Below are positions 1 through 8,586 of a stretch of DNA of 64,000 nucleotides, in pieces; position 1 is the first letter of the stretch, and the number at the start of each line of letters is the position of its first letter. The notes under the pieces are model-generated. The model did not search any database, was not told where the DNA came from, and saw only the letters and a list, made by a program, of their open reading frames with translations. Source of the stretch: an uncultured Clostridia bacterium (GTDB lineage: Bacteria; Bacillota; Clostridia; UBA1381); contig CAKSDE010000014.1 of NCBI GenBank assembly GCA_934444735.1, positions 12,137-76,136 of the forward strand, in the 5' to 3' direction. The translations under genes and the position numbers were made by a program.

Positions 1-1
1 A

Positions 2-205
2 ATGAGCAAGTATGAGCCTTTGTGGCATTATCTGAAAGAACAGATAAAAGAAAGCTGTAAGTTGACATACGAAGAAATCAGAGATATTTTGGGCTTTGAG
101 ATAGACCATTCTTTTCTGACTTATAAAAATGAATTGAAGGAATATGGCTATGAGGCGGGCAAAATATCAATGAAAGAAAAAACAATAATATTCAACAGGA
201 TATAA
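2..205 (+). CDS. small DUF7662-like protein
   Basis: A 67-residue protein that opens right at the window edge. It reads as a complete small domain: a Lys/Tyr-rich start, then TYEEIRDILGF, then DHSFL, and near the end a KISMKEKTIIF motif. That order matches short Clostridial proteins I know as DUF7662, whose function is not established. The bases before position 2 are not visible, so the ribosome site and any upstream partner cannot be checked. It lies upstream of another small accessory gene and of decayed genes, which suggests an accessory rather than a core location. Family assignment is from memory of the motif order. Confidence 0.6.
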   Translation: MSKYEPLWHYLKEQIKESCKLTYEEIRDILGFEIDHSFLTYKNELKEYGYEAGKISMKEKTIIFNRI

Positions 206-243
206 TTATCTGCTTGGAGAATTGAAAGCAAGGGGGAACGTTT

Positions 244-477
244 ATGGGCACTTTTTCTGATTTTGCTTGTGCCGCCGCGCCGTGGGCGGCGATGGGGTTG
301 CTTTTGGCGGTATTTTTGGCTCGCAGTGCGGCAAAGGAAAAGAAAGGCGAAAAACGCGGCAGCAACTACGGCATGGAGGGGGTGAGCCTCGGGAGGTGTT
401 TCGGCATGCTCATCGGGACAACGCTGGGGGACAGCATCAGCTTTGTCTGTACAACGGTTATAAAAATCGTCTTTTAA
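244..477 (+). CDS. small glycine-zipper-like membrane protein, C-terminus possibly altered
   Basis: A 77-residue protein with one clear hydrophobic segment (about residues 8-26, AAPWAAMGLLLAVFLAR), a short basic stretch with paired lysines, then a Gly-rich segment (GRCFGMLIGTTLGD) like the glycine-zipper tail of small membrane proteins common in Clostridia. A run of five G at 233-237 sits 6 bases before the ATG and can act as the ribosome site. The last ten residues do not look like the usual charged tail, and the gene ends 4 bases into a decayed gene on the other strand, so the 3' end may have been replaced by rearrangement. Function unknown. Confidence 0.55.
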   Translation: MGTFSDFACAAAPWAAMGLLLAVFLARSAAKEKKGEKRGSNYGMEGVSLGRCFGMLIGTTLGDSISFVCTTVIKIVF

Positions 478-1238
478 TAATAATATGTTCTGATTTTTAC
501 GGGTGCGGCGGGATATATAGGTATAAGATTGTCATACCAAACAAAGCCCGTTATGGTATAGTCATCAGGATTGTTATTTTCTTCATAAAAATATATTTCA
601 TCTATTACAGATGTAAGTTCCTCATATTCCTCATCATATACCGACCACTCGCGTGTAAGGCTGTATGTGTATGCGCAGCAGAGCTTGCCTTGATAATAAA
701 CCGCAAGATATATTTTTCCGCTGCCGGTATAACCGTTTTTGTCATATGTTGCGCCAAAGCTTAATTTGTTCCGCGCAACGACATTTCTTGCCCAAAATTC
801 AACAATCGGGTTTCCGGGTGCTGTTTCACTGCCGGTAATTCACAAAACCTTCTTGCCATAGCTTGACGTAAATATTTTACCGTTGTATTGGAATTTATCA
901 TCCGGTATAAACGGTTCATATGTCGCTATATAACCTTTCTCATTAAACTCTACAGTATGCAAAGACACATCAGCAAGGTTGTACTCCCCAAAGGTGTTTT
1001 TATCCTTATCATAGGTGTAACCTTGAAATTCTGTGCCTTCCACAATCTTTGCCGATTTTATACCATCATTTTCATTGTATGTAAACTCTATCATGCTGTT
1101 GACGGGAATGTTATCAAATAAGCTTTCATCATCACAATCCCGACGGTTAGGTTTGCCGTTTTCATCTATTGTATAACAGCAATAATTATTATAGTTTGTG
1201 AAAAACTCCATACCGTATTTATACATATCGGTTGGCAT
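474..1238 (-). pseudogene. 3' part of a secreted surface protein with an in-frame stop
   Basis: Read on the minus strand, one frame runs from about 1260 to a TAA at 476-474 but is broken by a TGA at 842-840 (context SSYGKKVL-stop-ITGSETAPGNP). The frame is unchanged on either side of the stop, and both parts have coding-like composition. The part after the stop contains the module that ends many proteins of this window: IYLAVYYQGKLC..., then FVWYDNLIPI. There is no start codon with a ribosome site; the frame continues to about 1260, where it meets the start of a divergent HTH gene. I read it as the decayed C-terminal third of a surface protein. A tandem of two genes is unlikely because nothing initiates the second part. 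Confidence 0.7.
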
Positions 1239-1243
1239 GCTGA

Positions 1244-1562
1244 ATGAAGCTTGATAACCCGGGCAGGTCTATAGCCAATCACAGAAAGGCTATGAGTCTT
1301 ACACAAGAAAAGCTTGCCGAACATTTAGATGTCAGCACACATTATATATATGAAATAGAAAGGTGCGGAAAAACACCGTCATTTCCGATGATGATAAAAA
1401 TTGCCGACCTGTTCCACACAACCATTGACGGTTTGCTGTGCGAAAGCACTGCCGGGGCGGCAGTGAAAGCAAACTGACACAGCTTATAAACAGTCTGTCC
1501 CCCGAAAAGCAAAATAAACAGTGTGAATATCTGAAATGCGTCCTTCCGTACTTGAAATTATA
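1244..1562 (+). pseudogene. XRE-family HTH regulator with a C-terminal frameshift
   Basis: The first 70 residues form a standard Cro/C1-type helix-turn-helix: RKAMSLTQEKLAEHLDVS, then YIYEIERCGKTPSFPMMIKIADLF and the usual DGLL end of the domain. The frame then closes early at 1475. The next frame from about 1455 continues with the expected tail of this family (ESKLTQLINSLSPEKQ ... LPYLKL) and stops at 1562, so a one-base change in the G/C-rich stretch near 1450-1460 has shifted the frame. No clear ribosome site precedes the ATG and it abuts a decayed divergent gene, so expression is doubtful. It may be a remnant of an element-borne repressor, or the shift may be a sequencing error. Confidence 0.7.
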
Positions 1563-1568
1563 AAAAAA

Positions 1569-1588
1569 CGTGTGCTCCGTTGCACACG
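1569..1588 (+). terminator. hairpin after the HTH gene
   Basis: A perfect 7-bp stem (CGTGTGC / GCACACG) with a 6-base loop starts 7 bases after the HTH stop codon. The bases after it are only moderately T-rich, so it is a plausible but weak terminator for the plus strand. On the minus strand it is followed by seven T. Confidence 0.4.
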
Positions 1589-1614
1589 CTTATCTGTTAT
1601 TAAATTATAATAAG

Positions 1615-1650
1615 AAAGAGCATTCTTGACAGGGTTGAAGAATGCTCTTT
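1615..1650 (-). terminator. intrinsic terminator of the AraC gene
   Basis: A perfect 13-bp inverted repeat (AAAGAGCATTCTT / AAGAATGCTCTTT) with a 10-base loop lies 65 bases after the stop codon of the minus-strand AraC gene. On the minus strand it is followed by a T-rich run, as in rho-independent termination. Confidence 0.8.
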
Positions 1651-1714
1651 ATATTGATTGATTTTTATAATCAACCGCAATCGAAATTCCCGTTATCATA
1701 GTGACGAATATAGC

Positions 1715-2536
1715 TTAATACCGATTCTGCTGTTTTCTATATTCAGATGGCGTTTGACCGATATATTTTTTGAAGGTTTTTAAAAAATAATCATAAGAAT
1801 TAAAATTTAGCATGTTACATACATCTAAAGGAGCATAATTATATGTTGTCAGGTATTGGCAAGCTTGCTGACATCTCAATGTATTTATATATTGTATAAT
1901 TGTGTAGCCTGTTTTTTTCTTAAATAATCGTGCTAAGTGGTACTTGCTGATGCAGGCTTGTTCTGCAATTTCATCAAGTGTAATTCTTCTTGTATAATTG
2001 GACCGTATATATCCGAGGGCGAACAAAATGGGGTCCGATGTATCGTATTTGTTTTTCTTGCCATATCTTTTTGTAAGAAACAAAACAAAGTCAACCATAT
2101 AGTGACTTATCTCGGACATAAAAAATTCGTCATCTTTTTTCAGGAGATAAATATTAACAATTTTTGATAGTTTTCTTCTTAAACTTTTATCGTGGATAAT
2201 AATTTGATATGTATAATTTTCAATGTCGATATAATTATATTTAAAGAAATCATTATCGACGCAGATATTGACAATATCCATGATAGAGTCGCTTGTTAAC
2301 GAGTGTATAATATATGGATTTATAATACAAAAATCCCCTTGCTTTACATCTATATAATCGTTATCATAATATATCTTCCCGGAACCGTTGGCTATATAAT
2401 AAAATTCGAGATTGCGGTGCCAATTGACATTGCCGGTGTCATCGTTGATGGTCCCGAATAAAATAAAAAACGGTAATTGTTCGTTGGTGTCTTTTGCCAA
2501 GGGGGGCAGTATGGGTTCAAAATGGATATGCGACAT
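1715..2536 (-). CDS. AraC-family transcriptional regulator of locus 1
   Basis: A 273-residue regulator. Residues about 20-100 form a cupin-like sensor domain (WHRNLEFYYIANGSGKIYYDN, GDFCIINPYIIHSL), which in this family usually binds a sugar or oligosaccharide. Residues about 170-270 hold two helix-turn-helix motifs (TLDEIAEQACISKYHLARLFKKKTGY; then MLNFNSYDYFLKTFKKYIGQTPSEYR), the AraC/XylS DNA-binding domain. No signal peptide, so cytoplasmic. It is divergent from the large secreted-protein operon starting at 2697, and the 160 bases between them hold two consensus promoters and a tandem direct repeat. It most likely activates that operon in response to a breakdown product and controls its own transcription. 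The inducer is unknown. Confidence 0.92.
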   Translation of the reverse strand: MSHIHFEPILPPLAKDTNEQLPFFILFGTINDDTGNVNWHRNLEFYYIANGSGKIYYDNDYIDVKQGDFCIINPYIIHSLTSDSIMDIVNICVDNDFFKYNYIDIENYTYQIIIHDKSLRRKLSKIVNIYLLKKDDEFFMSEISHYMVDFVLFLTKRYGKKNKYDTSDPILFALGYIRSNYTRRITLDEIAEQACISKYHLARLFKKKTGYTIIQYINTLRCQQACQYLTTYNYAPLDVCNMLNFNSYDYFLKTFKKYIGQTPSEYRKQQNRY

Positions 2537-2574
2537 TTTTATCTTTTCCTTTCCGTAAAAATTATGATATTTTC

Positions 2575-2603
2575 ATTATATAATTATTTTTCGATTTTGT
2601 CAA
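2575..2603 (-). promoter_or_regulatory. sigma-70 promoter of the AraC gene
   Basis: On the minus strand: a perfect -35 TTGACA (2603-2598), a 17-base spacer and a perfect -10 TATAAT (2580-2575), 38 bases before the AraC start codon. The -35 box overlaps the first copy of the direct repeat at 2601-2615, so a protein bound there would block this promoter. Confidence 0.85.
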
Positions 2604-2636
2604 TATAATATGTTTATATATCAATATAATATGTTT
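2601..2636. promoter_or_regulatory. tandem direct repeat, likely AraC operator
   Basis: The 15-base sequence CAATATAATATGTTT occurs twice, at 2601-2615 and 2622-2636. The start-to-start distance is 21 bases, two helical turns, so two protein subunits would sit on one face of the DNA. Copy 1 overlaps the -35 box of the regulator gene; copy 2 ends exactly where the -35 position of the forward promoter begins. This is the classical layout for an AraC protein that represses itself and activates the divergent operon. Binding itself is inferred. Confidence 0.8.
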
Positions 2637-2662
2637 TAAAATGGTTTTTCATATGCTATAAT
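2634..2662 (+). promoter_or_regulatory. activator-dependent promoter of the locus 1 operon
   Basis: An extended -10 (TGCTATAAT, with TATAAT at 2657-2662) lies 34 bases before the ATG of the first operon gene. The -35 position (2634-2639) reads TTTTAA, a poor match, and is abutted by the second AraC repeat. A good -10 with a poor -35 next to an activator site is typical of an activator-dependent promoter. Confidence 0.7.
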
Positions 2663-2696
2663 TACAGTAAAATAACATACCTGAGGGAGAGTAACA

Positions 2697-5354
2697 ATGA
2701 AAAGAAAGATTTCTTTGATAATGATTTTGGCAATTATTTGCCGCTTTTGCATCGCATTTGCAGATATTTCGGAAAACAATTCTGTCATGTTGCTTGTAGG
2801 ATGCTCTACAGCCATGCAAAACGGAAAGAAAGTTCTGATTGATGATGACGAAGAAGTTGTGCCGCAAATAAAAGACGGCAGAACATATATCCCGATTAAG
2901 TTTATGGGGGATGCATTTGGCTGGAATGTAGAGTGGGATAACAGTTCAAAGACTGCGGTACTTTCTGACAGTAATACTAAAATCGAGATTACAATCGGAG
3001 AAAAAGAATTAAAGAAAAATGATGAAATCATCACATTGGATGCTCCTGCGATGATTATGAACGACAGGACAATGCTTCCTCTCAGAAGTGTTGCCGAGGC
3101 ATTCGGGAAAGAGGTGTTTTGGGACCGACGGGGATTTATTGCCATAAGCGATGAAGAAATGTTTAAAACCGCGTATGAAAAGATCCAAATAAATACTATT
3201 ATTAAAGATTTATTGTCGGGAGCGGACGAAGAAACAATGAATACTGCAGAGGGACTACAATGGGTCGCTCAAAACGGCGCTGAGTGCAAAATGGACAATA
3301 ACGGCATTTATACCGTTTCAAAGAACAACATCGAAGAGGATGCATATATACACGCAGCAAAAGCCGTTTTGCCGCAAAAGCTTACAACCGACGGAAAAAC
3401 GGTAGAAATTGATTTTTCTGTTTGCGGTGATGAAATATGGAAATGGGCTCGTCAGTTGCTGTTATTTAACGGCGCTCTGGGAAACTCTATTTTTATGATA
3501 TATAACTGGGAGGGCGAATTTTGTATAAACGGTTACAAATACGGTTCAAGCATCGGCGGATATTGGGGTGAGTACAAAAACAACGAATGGTATAACATTT
3601 CTATTTTGCTCAATACCGATAAGATTTCAACTGAATCTCAATCTGAAGTAAAGCAAAAAAAATACAAAATAATAATAAAAGACTCGGAAGGCACGGAATT
3701 ATGGAGTACGGAAAACAAAAATAATTATCCGAACGGTACTTTGTATATACCGGATGAATTATCTTCGTTGTCATGGGCATACAGAACAAACGTGAAAGGA
3801 GATTGGTCGCTTCGTTTCAAAGATCTGAAGGTGGGATATGAGGAAGATTTTAATAATGAAGGCGGAGCTTTATCAAATGCGGCAAAGCCGATTAAAAAAG
3901 TTGTCAAAGATCCGACCGGCACTCACGGTACGGGTACGTTGCCGCCGACACCGGGCGATAATACCGGCATATGGCTTGCTTCGGATTCGTGGGCGAAGAT
4001 AGAAGAAAATAATAAGGAAATAACCGTAAGCAGAAAGTTTAAACAAGGTTCGAGCTTAAAGTATAATTACAAGCCTTTGACGGAATATGTATTGCCTAAG
4101 GAAATTTCGCTCAATAAGACGGCACTTACTCTTAATATGTCAATATACGGCGGCACCTCAAAAAAGATAAGAACAGCATTGATGTGGAATGGAATTATAG
4201 ATACAAAAGCGCCGATGCTGATAAGCGCCGGGTCTATGATATTTACGGACTGGAGTTCGGTTACATTAAAAGATGAGTGGTACGATGTGGAGTTGACCCT
4301 GAATCCCGATATGAAAGCGTATGACGTCAATAATATGTCATATAAAATCATGATAACAGATCCGGCAGGGAAAAAACTATTAAATAAACAAATAAAAGTT
4401 GCCTCTGATTTGGGCATATATATTCCGAGTAAAATTTCTTCAATTTGCTGGAGCAACAGATATGATAATAGCTTAGAAGAAGATGAGGAGTATAAATTTA
4501 AGTTTAAAGATGTGACTGTATCGACAGAAACCGATAATTCCGTAATCAGAAGCGTAAAGATACTAAACGGTGATACGGTAAGCTTGTCGGAACCGCTTGA
4601 ACTCAAAGCGGCTGTGGACGGTGACTTCCTTTCAAATTATGATGTGCAATGGTATGTTGAAAATGAGACCGGTAAGGCACGTATCAGTGAAAATTATCTG
4701 ATCCCCGAAAAGGCGGGAACGGTAAAACTGATTGCAAAGGCAGCCGCTGATCCGAACTTTAGCGACAGCAAGCAGATTACGATTGAAGAAGGGGAGAAAA
4801 AAGCGTTCTGGATACCTATAAACGGAAGCAAGCTCTTTAAAAATGATGACGGAAGTTATACCGTAGCAAAGGATAATTTCAATATTGACAGTTATACATT
4901 GTATGCGGATTATTCTTTGGTTGAGCCGTTATCGACAGACGCAAAGACGGTCAGAATCAGCTTTGGAATGAAGGGTGATGATGTCTGGACGTGGGGCAGA
5001 CAACTGATGATGTTTAATAATTATTTCGGAAATTCTATTTTTATGCTGCAAAATACCCCGGATAATATCGCAACTTTGACCGAAGCGGGTAAATGGTATC
5101 AGGTTGAAATCCTTCTTAACACCGATAGGATTTCGACGGCAGATCAAAACAGCACAAACCAGAAAAAATATCGTATACGTGTGACAAATGAAAACGGTAA
5201 GAAGATTTACGAACAAGAATTCAGAAATAATTACCCGAACGGCACATTATATGTCCCTGATGAGATAAAGAGTATTCAATGGGGTGCAAGAAGTGCAACT
5301 CAGGGGGATTGGAGATTTACGTTCAGAGATGTATCATTGGAATATGCAAATTGA
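2697..5354 (+). CDS. secreted stalk-domain protein with three repeated beta-sandwich modules
   Basis: An 885-residue protein, first of the locus 1 operon; the ATG follows a GGGAG site by 8 bases. Residues 1-22 look like a signal peptide ending near AFA-D. Residues about 40-153 are a copper-amine-oxidase N-terminal (stalk) domain (DGRTYIPIKFMGDAFG, NDRTMLPLRSVAEAFG), which has no oxidase activity and is found on surface proteins of Clostridia. Three copies of a beta-rich module of about 190 residues follow, near 190-388, 424-620 and 703-885, marked by a W-A/G-RQLLLFN-like strand, NTDKIST, KKYKI and NYPNGTLY-PDE. A Thr/Pro/Gly linker (about 393-415) separates copies 1 and 2, and an Ig-like segment (about 625-700) separates 2 and 3. 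No catalytic motif is visible. I infer a glycan-binding display protein with LamG-like folds. Confidence 0.8.
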   Translation: MKRKISLIMILAIICRFCIAFADISENNSVMLLVGCSTAMQNGKKVLIDDDEEVVPQIKDGRTYIPIKFMGDAFGWNVEWDNSSKTAVLSDSNTKIEITIGEKELKKNDEIITLDAPAMIMNDRTMLPLRSVAEAFGKEVFWDRRGFIAISDEEMFKTAYEKIQINTIIKDLLSGADEETMNTAEGLQWVAQNGAECKMDNNGIYTVSKNNIEEDAYIHAAKAVLPQKLTTDGKTVEIDFSVCGDEIWKWARQLLLFNGALGNSIFMIYNWEGEFCINGYKYGSSIGGYWGEYKNNEWYNISILLNTDKISTESQSEVKQKKYKIIIKDSEGTELWSTENKNNYPNGTLYIPDELSSLSWAYRTNVKGDWSLRFKDLKVGYEEDFNNEGGALSNAAKPIKKVVKDPTGTHGTGTLPPTPGDNTGIWLASDSWAKIEENNKEITVSRKFKQGSSLKYNYKPLTEYVLPKEISLNKTALTLNMSIYGGTSKKIRTALMWNGIIDTKAPMLISAGSMIFTDWSSVTLKDEWYDVELTLNPDMKAYDVNNMSYKIMITDPAGKKLLNKQIKVASDLGIYIPSKISSICWSNRYDNSLEEDEEYKFKFKDVTVSTETDNSVIRSVKILNGDTVSLSEPLELKAAVDGDFLSNYDVQWYVENETGKARISENYLIPEKAGTVKLIAKAAADPNFSDSKQITIEEGEKKAFWIPINGSKLFKNDDGSYTVAKDNFNIDSYTLYADYSLVEPLSTDAKTVRISFGMKGDDVWTWGRQLMMFNNYFGNSIFMLQNTPDNIATLTEAGKWYQVEILLNTDRISTADQNSTNQKKYRIRVTNENGKKIYEQEFRNNYPNGTLYVPDEIKSIQWGARSATQGDWRFTFRDVSLEYAN

Positions 5355-5378
5355 TATGTTGTGAAAGGAATATATGAA

Positions 5379-8300
5379 ATGAAGATGAAAGTAAAAATCA
5401 CGGCAATTGTTATGACGCTGGCGCAATTGATCAGCACATCGGCAGCTTTTGCGGAGGATTCAGCGGCGCATCTGTTTTTGCCGGCAAAAGAAATCGGAAC
5501 GGAGCTGTATGTTGCAAAAACAGGAAAGAAAGATGCAAAGGGAACGAAAGATGATCCGTTTGACAGTATTGAAACCGCAAGAGATTATTTACGCACAATA
5601 AATAAGGATGCGGGGGTAAAGGTAATATTAAGAGGCGGTGATTATATTATCAATAATACTGTTTCGTTTGACGAAAGAGACAGCGGAACAAAAGATAGCC
5701 CTGTAGTGTATGAGGCATATCCGGGAGAAACCGTACGTTTCCTGGGAGGCAGAGAGGTTGATACGAATAAAGCGGAAAATGTAACTGACCCCGCAACAGC
5801 TGCAAGACTTAAAGATCCGCAACACACAAAGCAGATAAATTTAAAAGAGCAGGGAATCACCGATTACGGAGAATTGGGGCCTTTCGGAGATTCTGCCCTT
5901 TACTGGCAGATACCAAGGCAGAGTTATGTCGCACCGCCCGTACTTTTATGGGGCGGAGAAATGCTGGAGCTGGCACGCTGGCCAAATGACGGGTATGCAG
6001 AAGTAGAGTCTGTTTTGGAAGCGGGAACCTTGATAAGAATGTGGCATGAGGATCAGGCGAAAAATAAGGGTTATGTTCCGCCGGAAGAACGCGGCGAGCA
6101 AATTCCCGTAACTTTCGGATTTAAAGCCGGATCCGAGCCTTCAAGATGGTCAAAAGCAAAAGACGCTTGGGTTGCCGGATTTTGGGGAAACGATTGGGCG
6201 GATCAGGCGATGCGCGTTAAAGAGATAAATATTTATAAAAATTCAATCACGACCGAGAATCCGTCTACTTACGGAATAAGAGTTAAGGCGAGATGGTATG
6301 CATATAATCTTTTGGAGGAGATCGATGTGCCGGGAGAATATTATCTGGACAGAGAAAGCGGTATTTTGTATTTTTATCCGATAGAAACCGATGAAAATAT
6401 TATGCATTTTTCGGTACAGGATACGCCTGTAATAGAGGTGAAAAATGCTTCCGATATTATATTTGACGGGATTGATGTTTGCTATGCCAAAAACTATGGA
6501 TATAAAATAAAGCAATCGGATAATGTCGTGGTGAAAAATTCCGAAATGTATTATATAGGAACATATGCGGTTGATATTGAGGATTCGACAAACTGCGGAG
6601 TTTTGGATTCTCAGGTATATAATATGATGAAAAGCGGCATATCTGTCAGCGGGGGTGACCGTGTTACGCTGACACCGGCAAATAACTATGTAAAGGGTTG
6701 CTCAATTCACGATGTTGGGCTTGTGGCAAAAACTTATGTGCAGTGTGTAAATGTTTCCGGTGTGGGGAATATAGTTGCGAAAAATACACTTTATAATTCG
6801 CCGTTCCAGGCGATACAGTATGCCGGAAACGATATTATTATGGAATATAATCATATATATAACGTGTGTCAGGGGGCAGATGACTGCGGTGCGTTTATGA
6901 CCGGAAGAAGCTGGACGACAAGAGGAAATATAATAAGATATAACTACATTCATGATGTCGTTTCAGATAAACAGACCGGTGTCAGAGCGGTAATGCTTGA
7001 TGACTATCACAGTTCAACAGCAGTTGAAAACAATATATTCGTAAACTGTACGAACGGAGTTGGAATACACAGCGGACAGGATAATAAAATAATAAATAAT
7101 TTATTTTATAAATGCGGTCAAAACGGCGGCTCTCCATATTATATCGGCTCATGGGGATCACAGTCCGCACAGCTTCCGGTTATGTGCGCAACACTTGATG
7201 ATGTACCGTATCAATCGGAAATATGGAGAGAAAAATACCCCGAGCTTACTTATATTCTGGAGCAGGATAATCCTCTCTTGCCTTATAACAACATCGTAAA
7301 GGATAACTTATATGCGGATTGTACAAGCCCGTCATACGGCGGAGATTCTTTAACAATATGTCGGATTGAAAATAACAAGGCGATAGACGCAAATTCATTG
7401 GATGCGGTGTTTACAGACATAGAAGGCGAAAATTATGTCTTGACGGAGTACGCAAAGAATATTTATCCGTTTTTTAAAGAAACGGATTTATCCGAGTGCG
7501 GGGCAGAGAAATATGTCCATCAAAATGATAAGATAAGCGATATAAAAGGAATTGTTTTGAGGATAAATTCGCCGTTTGCAATATCCGGCGGAAAAAAAGT
7601 CCGTATAAATAAACAGGGAATGGTTACACCGGTAATCAGAAATAATTGTACGATGGTTCCGCTCAGATTTGTAAGCGAGGTTATGGGAGCTTTGGTAGAA
7701 TATAATGATGCGGAAAAGTCGGCATATATAAAATATAATGATAAAAATATAAAGATAACAAAAGACAGCAACAAATGTTATGTAAATGAGAGTATATATG
7801 AGTTTGATACGGCGTGTGTGATTATCAACTCCGCTATGTATGTTCCGGTAAAGGGAATCGCGGAGATTATGGGGAAAAATTCGCGATGGTACGAAAAGTA
7901 CTCAATAATTGCCATAGATGAAGAACTGTCGGATGATTCGCAGGAAAAACTCAGCAAAATTCTCGGAACGAGAATTAAACCGATAGAGGAAGAAGTAACC
8001 GTTGAGAGTGACTGGAAGCCTTTGAATGACAGCTTGGTGATTCCTGACGGAGATGAAATTACAGTAAGACACGTAAACTTCCAGACTAAAGACAGCTACG
8101 TGAAATTCGCACAGATGACACTCCCGAAACCATTATCCACCGATCAAAAATCCGTTAATATTGAATTTGACATTAAGGGCGACACGGTCTGGACATGGGG
8201 CAGTGAAGTGTTGATGTTTAATAATGCATACGGAAATTCGATTTTCAGGGTTAGTTCTTTAAACGGAACTTTTGATACCGTGGGATATAATAAAGCATTT

Positions 8301-8573
8301 GATAACAATAGGTGGTATCATATCAAGATTGAGTTAAATACGGATAAGATATCGACACAGGTACAAAGCACGGGTGTTCAGAAAAAATACAAAATAACGA
8401 TTTCCGATGACAGCGGTTCCAAATTGTATGAAAAAACAGGCGAGAATAACTATCCGAACGGGACGCTGTATATCCCGGACGCGTTGAAATCACTGGAATG
8501 GTGCGGAAGATGCGAATCCGGCGGGGGGAATTGGAGCATGACAATGAGAAATATGACGGTAACGGAAGGTTGA
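5379..8573 (+). CDS. secreted GH141-like beta-helix protein with stalk and beta-sandwich modules
   Basis: The ATG at 5379 follows AAAGGAA by about 9 bases; a GTG at 5361 in the same frame has no ribosome site. About 1,064 residues. After a signal peptide (to about residue 24, AAFA) comes a long right-handed beta-helix region (about 45-700). It opens like GH141 enzymes (LYVAKTGKKDAKGTKDDPF, LRGGDYIINNTVSF, DSGTKDSPVVYEAYPGE) and has PGEYYLDRESGILYFYP in the middle. Two Asp clusters lie about 40 residues apart (ADDCGAFMTGR; VMLDDY), a spacing I recall for the catalytic pair of the founding GH141 alpha-L-fucosidase. Next is a stalk domain (about 722-860), then one copy of the beta-sandwich module shared with its neighbours (about 878-1064). 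GH141 activities include fucosidase of pectin RG-II and xylanase; the substrate here is not predictable. Confidence 0.75.
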   Translation: MKMKVKITAIVMTLAQLISTSAAFAEDSAAHLFLPAKEIGTELYVAKTGKKDAKGTKDDPFDSIETARDYLRTINKDAGVKVILRGGDYIINNTVSFDERDSGTKDSPVVYEAYPGETVRFLGGREVDTNKAENVTDPATAARLKDPQHTKQINLKEQGITDYGELGPFGDSALYWQIPRQSYVAPPVLLWGGEMLELARWPNDGYAEVESVLEAGTLIRMWHEDQAKNKGYVPPEERGEQIPVTFGFKAGSEPSRWSKAKDAWVAGFWGNDWADQAMRVKEINIYKNSITTENPSTYGIRVKARWYAYNLLEEIDVPGEYYLDRESGILYFYPIETDENIMHFSVQDTPVIEVKNASDIIFDGIDVCYAKNYGYKIKQSDNVVVKNSEMYYIGTYAVDIEDSTNCGVLDSQVYNMMKSGISVSGGDRVTLTPANNYVKGCSIHDVGLVAKTYVQCVNVSGVGNIVAKNTLYNSPFQAIQYAGNDIIMEYNHIYNVCQGADDCGAFMTGRSWTTRGNIIRYNYIHDVVSDKQTGVRAVMLDDYHSSTAVENNIFVNCTNGVGIHSGQDNKIINNLFYKCGQNGGSPYYIGSWGSQSAQLPVMCATLDDVPYQSEIWREKYPELTYILEQDNPLLPYNNIVKDNLYADCTSPSYGGDSLTICRIENNKAIDANSLDAVFTDIEGENYVLTEYAKNIYPFFKETDLSECGAEKYVHQNDKISDIKGIVLRINSPFAISGGKKVRINKQGMVTPVIRNNCTMVPLRFVSEVMGALVEYNDAEKSAYIKYNDKNIKITKDSNKCYVNESIYEFDTACVIINSAMYVPVKGIAEIMGKNSRWYEKYSIIAIDEELSDDSQEKLSKILGTRIKPIEEEVTVESDWKPLNDSLVIPDGDEITVRHVNFQTKDSYVKFAQMTLPKPLSTDQKSVNIEFDIKGDTVWTWGSEVLMFNNAYGNSIFRVSSLNGTFDTVGYNKAFDNNRWYHIKIELNTDKISTQVQSTGVQKKYKITISDDSGSKLYEKTGENNYPNGTLYIPDALKSLEWCGRCESGGGNWSMTMRNMTVTEG

Positions 8574-8586
8574 AAAGGAGATAGCA

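Noticed and set aside
840..842. TGA read as an amino acid (alternative code), suggested by in-frame TGA codons in the decayed genes at 840, 15608 and 16331.
   Set aside because: Intact genes in the window end at TGA (for example the GH141-like gene at 8573), and the broken genes also carry other damage. Ordinary pseudogenes explain the data.
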